Source: Gammaproteobacteria bacterium
GTDB lineage: Bacteria; Pseudomonadota; Gammaproteobacteria; Xanthomonadales; Marinicellaceae
DNA length: 10,202 bases
Assembly: GCA_030426065.1 (NCBI GenBank)
Contig: JAUHZH010000041.1
Location: 1-10,202 of the forward strand
Direction of reading: 5' to 3'
Both the position numbers and the translations under genes were made by a program. Position 1 is the stretch's first letter, and every line of letters begins with the position of its first letter. Positions 7,609 to 10,202 of this stretch are shown here, one piece after another. The notes below the pieces were generated by a model that was not told the DNA's origin, did not search any database, and was given only the letters and a program-made list of their open reading frames with translations.

Positions 7609-8190
7609 TTAAGGGTTTGGCGTCATGTTTAACCTGACACCACACATTTCTTGTGTTGATCCACCTCCACCTGAAGTGAACCGAATAACATATGCATTAT
7701 TGGCATTGTCCACAATGTGTGGAGTATCCATAGCTTCATATAAACTTGAATATGTTCCACTGTCACCTGTAGAGGCCACTGTTTGTAGTGGCGTAAATCC
7801 ACCATTACTTGGCGCCACATATAACTGCGCTGAGCTACTCCCTGTATCTCCATCAACATAGTAATGCCTGATTCCGTTAATTCGGTGCCCATCAGGCAAA
7901 CGCAAGTTAATTTCAAGCCATCCTCCAGCATCATAATATACACAACCATTTTGAGAGTATGTGTATGGATCATCAGAATAAATCGTGGTGCCACCTGCTG
8001 CTGCGATGTTGAGCCAATACCCACCATCAAAGTCCTTATTTACGGACTCACCATCTCCTTTTGACTTCAACGCTTCTGAGTATGATGCCGTTAACTGATC
8101 ATGTTGGCTGTATTTATCCCCAAAGGCTGGCATGGATGCCGCCACCAAAGCGAGTAAGACTGCCTTGGATTTTTTGTTTTTAATTTCCAT
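7609..8190 (-). CDS. Small exported protein, first gene of a three-paralogue operon
   Basis: Unrecognised; 193 residues. A typical Sec signal peptide (MEIKNKKSKAVLLALVAASM, then PAFG) is probably cleaved after Gly24. The mature part is rich in Gly, Ser, Tyr and Asp. It carries Cys83 in Y-T-Y-x3-G-C and Cys183 in M-C-G-V-R-L, 100 residues apart, with SAQLY (120-124), STGDSG and VIRFTSGG between them. It resembles the third gene more than the second: the blocks LP-DGHRI-GIRHY, STGDSG and TQEMC match IPTGHQILGMRY, STGDTG and TQTMC. A secreted, probably disulfide-bonded beta domain is inferred. GAGGTG upstream of ATG 8190 serves as ribosome binding site. A sigma70-like promoter and a CRP-type site lie just upstream, so this is the operon's leading gene. 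Confidence 0.8.
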   Translation of the reverse strand: MEIKNKKSKAVLLALVAASMPAFGDKYSQHDQLTASYSEALKSKGDGESVNKDFDGGYWLNIAAAGGTTIYSDDPYTYSQNGCVYYDAGGWLEINLRLPDGHRINGIRHYYVDGDTGSSSAQLYVAPSNGGFTPLQTVASTGDSGTYSSLYEAMDTPHIVDNANNAYVIRFTSGGGGSTQEMCGVRLNMTPNP

Positions 8191-8245
8191 TATTTCACCT
8201 CTATATATAAAAAATCCATGTCAATAAATTACACAGACCCCTATT

Positions 8246-8275
8246 ATTATAGGAATATCAAGCCCAATTGCTCAA
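8246..8275 (-). promoter_or_regulatory. Sigma70-like promoter of the three-gene operon
   Basis: On the minus strand TTGAGC (8270-8275) is followed after 18 bases by a perfect TATAAT (8246-8251). Transcription would start near 8239, leaving a leader of about 50 bases before ATG 8190. The -10 is embedded in a small inverted repeat, CCTAT-tatt-ATAGG (8240-8253). A TTGACA closer to the gene has no -10 at proper spacing. Confidence 0.6.
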
Positions 8276-8280
8276 GTAAT

Positions 8281-8300
8281 ACTGTGATTAGTTTCACAGT
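8281..8300. promoter_or_regulatory. CRP-family binding site (exact TGTGA-N6-TCACA)
   Basis: The symmetric arms ACTGTGA (8281-8287) and TCACAGT (8294-8300) flank six bases and contain the full TGTGA-N6-TCACA core recognised by CRP/Vfr/Clp-type cAMP-receptor proteins. The site lies between the nrdB terminator and the operon promoter, so the operon is the only plausible target. Its centre is about 42 bases upstream of the -10 centre, roughly -51 from the predicted start. That lies between the classical class II (-41.5) and class I (-61.5) positions. Confidence 0.7.
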
Positions 8301-8314
8301 TAAAAACAAAAAAC

Positions 8315-8340
8315 AAAAAAAGCCGGGCAACCCGGCTTTT
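8315..8340 (-). terminator. Intrinsic terminator of the nrd genes
   Basis: GCCGGG (8322-8327) and CCCGGC (8331-8336) pair around a three-base loop, and flanking A/T bases extend the stem to 10 bp. Read on the minus strand the stem is followed by a long T-rich run. It lies about 30 bases after the nrdB stop. Confidence 0.9.
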
Positions 8341-8360
8341 CAATAAGGATCAATAAGGAA
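8341..8360. repeat. Two tandem copies of a 10-base unit after nrdB
   Basis: CAATAAGGAT (8341-8350) and CAATAAGGAA (8351-8360) differ only in the last base. They sit between the nrdB stop codon and its terminator. No function is evident; replication slippage is a sufficient explanation. Confidence 0.6.
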
Positions 8361-8369
8361 ATGAGGCTT

Positions 8370-9542
8370 TTAATCCCAGCTGAGTGCACCCCCAGTTTGG
8401 TATTCGGTGACGCGGGTTTCAAAGAAGTTCTTTTCTTTTCTCAAATTGGACTGCTCATCAAGCCATGGCAAGGTGCATTGGGCACCAGGGAATGGCTCAT
8501 CGATGCCCAATTGTCGTGCTCGGCGGTTGGCGATGTAACGGAATTGCTCAGAGTGATCTTCAGCTGAGTAACCCAAAATCGGACGGCGCAGCAGAAACTT
8601 AGCGTATCCTGCTTCGGCCGCTTCTGACTCATCCCACATGTGTCTGACTTTTTTGGGATCGATGGAAACGCCGGTTTCTTCGATGATTTGTTTACAAACT
8701 CGGATACCGAACGAACAATGCATCACTTCATCACGCATGATGTATTGCAACTGCTCAGCGGTGCCCTTCATCAAACCGCGGCGCTGCAAAGCAAAGATGG
8801 GGCTGAAGCCATTGTAAAACCAGCAGCCTTCAAAAATCGCGGCAAAGAACATGTAAGCCAGAACAAAATTTTCCAACTCGTCTTTGTCATTCAAGTCGAT
8901 GTCTGGGCGAAGCACCGAATTCAAGCGTCGATTGGCCACTTGAATTTTTTGGTTGATTTCTGGGACCACACGGTAGCGGTTGTAAATCTCGCCTTGGTCC
9001 AAACCAATAGTCTCAATACAATGCTGGTAAGTCCAAGTGTGCAAAGCCTCTTCATAAACCTGTCTGGCTTGATAGATTTGCAACTCGGGTGCCGACATTT
9101 TTTCCATCACGGCCAATCCAATGTTGCGCATTGCTAAAATATCGGAAGTGGTCAGGTACGACAACACGTTTTGGTAAACGTGCTTTTCATCTTCCGTCAG
9201 GGTTTTGTTGTAATCATGAACGTCCTGGGTCATGTTGATGTCCAGCGGCGTCCAGTGATTTTTATTGGCATTCAAAAAGAATTTCCAAGCCCATGGGTAC
9301 TTGAATGGCGCCAACTGATTGATGTCGGTCATGCCATTGACCACCCGCTTGTCTTCTGCGCGCACAGGTTCCAATCCACTCATGGCATTAGAAATCGCGT
9401 TTTCTGGCGTGACATTCAGTTCTGTGGCCGCTTGAGGTGGCTTGACAGCGCGCTCAGGCTTGACTTCTGGTACTGGTTTTGGTTCGGGTTTGGCATCCGT
9501 TTCTTTTTTTCCCATACCCAATGGGTCGTCCCAATTCATCAT
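8370..9542 (-). CDS. nrdB: Ribonucleoside-diphosphate reductase, class Ia, beta subunit
   Basis: Small (radical-generating) subunit of aerobic ribonucleotide reductase; it partners NrdA in the cytoplasm to make deoxyribonucleotides. The 390 residues contain all the diiron ligands expected from E. coli R2: Asp134 (TTSDIL), Glu165 and His168 (EEALH), Glu238 (FEGCWFY), Glu272 and His275 (DEVMH). Tyr172, four residues after His168, matches the radical Tyr122. The C-terminal tail FFETRVTEYQTGGALSWD is the NrdA-docking end, of the Pseudomonas-like type. The N-terminus carries a Lys/Pro/Glu-rich low-complexity extension (about residues 10-40) ahead of the core. The start is taken as ATG 9542 (a second ATG follows directly at 9539); a longer reading from TTG 9575 would begin inside the intergenic hairpin. 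The ribosome binding site is only a weak GAGAGA. It lies 54 bases after nrdA. Confidence 0.97.
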   Translation of the reverse strand: MMNWDDPLGMGKKETDAKPEPKPVPEVKPERAVKPPQAATELNVTPENAISNAMSGLEPVRAEDKRVVNGMTDINQLAPFKYPWAWKFFLNANKNHWTPLDINMTQDVHDYNKTLTEDEKHVYQNVLSYLTTSDILAMRNIGLAVMEKMSAPELQIYQARQVYEEALHTWTYQHCIETIGLDQGEIYNRYRVVPEINQKIQVANRRLNSVLRPDIDLNDKDELENFVLAYMFFAAIFEGCWFYNGFSPIFALQRRGLMKGTAEQLQYIMRDEVMHCSFGIRVCKQIIEETGVSIDPKKVRHMWDESEAAEAGYAKFLLRRPILGYSAEDHSEQFRYIANRRARQLGIDEPFPGAQCTLPWLDEQSNLRKEKNFFETRVTEYQTGGALSWD

Positions 9543-9562
9543 GTTTTGTCTCTCTTTCAGGC

Positions 9563-9586
9563 AAAAGCCCCGCAAAAAAGCGGGGC
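9563..9586 (-). terminator. Terminator-like hairpin between nrdA and nrdB
   Basis: GCCCCGC (9567-9573) and GCGGGGC (9580-9586) pair perfectly around a six-base loop. On the minus strand TTTT (9563-9566) follows. It starts 10 bases after the nrdA stop and ends about 20 bases before the nrdB start. The short T-tail suggests partial termination or an mRNA-stabilising or processing structure, not a full stop. Confidence 0.65.
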
Positions 9587-9596
9587 ATTGTATTCC

Positions 9597-10202
9597 TTAT
9601 TGGCAAGCCTCGCAATCTGGATCCAAAATGGAACAGGCTTGTGGTGCTTGTGATCCCGGCGTGGTGCTGACCGGTGCTTGTGAGGAGCTGGCATCGACAC
9701 TTTTCTCTACGTGTGTGGCACCGATGGAGCGCAAGTAATAAGTGGTTTTCAGGCCGCGAACCCAGGCCAGTTTATACAAAGAGTCCAACTTTTTACCTGA
9801 AGGCTCAACCATGTATAAATTCAATGATTGGCCTTGGTCGATCCATTTCTGCCGGCGCGAAGCCGCTTCCACCAACCAACGTGAATCCACTTCAAATGCC
9901 GTGGCGTATTTGTCTTTCAAATTTTGTGGGATGCGGTCAATGGGTTGCACACTGCCATCAAAATATTTCAAGTCGTTGACCATCACATCATCCCACAGGT
10001 CCAAGGCTTTCAAGTCTTCAACCAGGTATGGATTGATGACTGTGAACTCACCAGACAAGTTAGATTTCACAAACAAGTTTTGGTAAACCGGTTCAACCGA
10101 TTGTGACACACCTGAGATGTTTGAAATGGTGGCGGTTGGTGCAATGGCCATGGTGTTTGAGTTGCGCATGCCTTGGGTTTTCACCACTTCGCGCAAAGCA
10201 TC
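9597..10202 (-). CDS. nrdA: Ribonucleoside-diphosphate reductase, class Ia, alpha subunit (C-terminal part)
   Basis: Catalytic subunit of aerobic ribonucleotide reductase, reducing ribonucleoside diphosphates. Only the last 201 codons are in the window; the frame runs open to the edge at 10202, so the gene starts beyond it. The visible part has the conserved block GMRNSNTMAIAPTATISNIS, followed by VEP, which forms part of the active-site/phosphate-binding region. It also has the paired tyrosines in LKTTYYLRS that match the radical-transfer Tyr730-Tyr731 of E. coli. A flexible Ser/Pro/Ala/Gln linker leads to the C-terminal redox tail CSILDPDCEACQ, whose cysteines relay electrons from thioredoxin or glutaredoxin to the active site. 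It is co-directional with nrdB. Confidence 0.96.
   Translation of the reverse strand, partial: DALREVVKTQGMRNSNTMAIAPTATISNISGVSQSVEPVYQNLFVKSNLSGEFTVINPYLVEDLKALDLWDDVMVNDLKYFDGSVQPIDRIPQNLKDKYATAFEVDSRWLVEAASRRQKWIDQGQSLNLYMVEPSGKKLDSLYKLAWVRGLKTTYYLRSIGATHVEKSVDASSSQAPVSTTPGSQAPQACSILDPDCEACQ

Noticed and set aside
8202..8226. TTGACA near the first operon gene as the main -35
   Set aside because: The only TATATA-like sequence lies 9-11 bases away, too close for a sigma70 promoter; the TTGAGC-18-TATAAT pair further upstream is better.
9543..9575. Longer NrdB start at TTG 9575
   Set aside because: The extra residues would be encoded by the intergenic hairpin; the tandem ATGs at 9542/9539 give the conserved MNWDDPL-type start.
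9171..9653. Plus-strand open frame of 160 codons opposite nrdB and the nrdA-nrdB gap
   Set aside because: It is antisense to the strongly conserved NrdB frame and has no independent support.

Overview
The window looks like a chromosomal segment of a free-living, probably marine or salt-exposed gammaproteobacterium. The evidence is an NhaB-type Na+/H+ antiporter close to the Vibrio/Escherichia family, class Ia ribonucleotide reductase genes of the Pseudomonas/Xanthomonas type, and several exported proteins with Sec signal peptides. The style of the exported proteins (Asp-box propellers, paired G-x-W-[FW] C-terminal units, a C-terminal IFxDxF ending) suggests the Marinicella/Xanthomonadales side of the class. 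That placement is inferred from recollection, not from a search.

Layout. Positions 1-290 hold no convincing gene. They contain nested inverted repeats that look like a dispersed intergenic element, then a perfect 8-bp palindrome just before nhaB. nhaB (+, 291-1763) follows, starting at a GTG with a good Shine-Dalgarno rather than at the upstream TTG, and ends in an intrinsic terminator. Next is a very large exported protein (+, 1853-6238) with Asp-box/sortilin-like propeller repeats, an inserted protease-associated (PA) domain, beta-sandwich modules and a duplicated C-terminal unit. A strong bidirectional hairpin at 6249-6279 separates it from the convergent minus-strand genes.

On the minus strand, reading from right to left, come the end of nrdA (cut by the window edge), a terminator-like hairpin between the two genes, nrdB, and the nrdB terminator. 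After these is a regulatory region with an exact TGTGA-N6-TCACA (CRP-family) site and a sigma70-like promoter. It leads into a compact operon of three small exported proteins (8190 to 6304). These three are divergent paralogues with two aligned cysteines each, and the two short gaps between them are nearly identical.

How they fit together. nrdA and nrdB form ribonucleotide reductase (dNTP supply), and nhaB handles sodium and pH homeostasis; both are housekeeping. The exported part (the large propeller protein and the three-gene operon) is the accessory and least explained section. The three-gene family and its apparent cAMP-receptor-type control are the most interesting content. I see no CRISPR array, tRNA, rRNA, transposase or phage gene.
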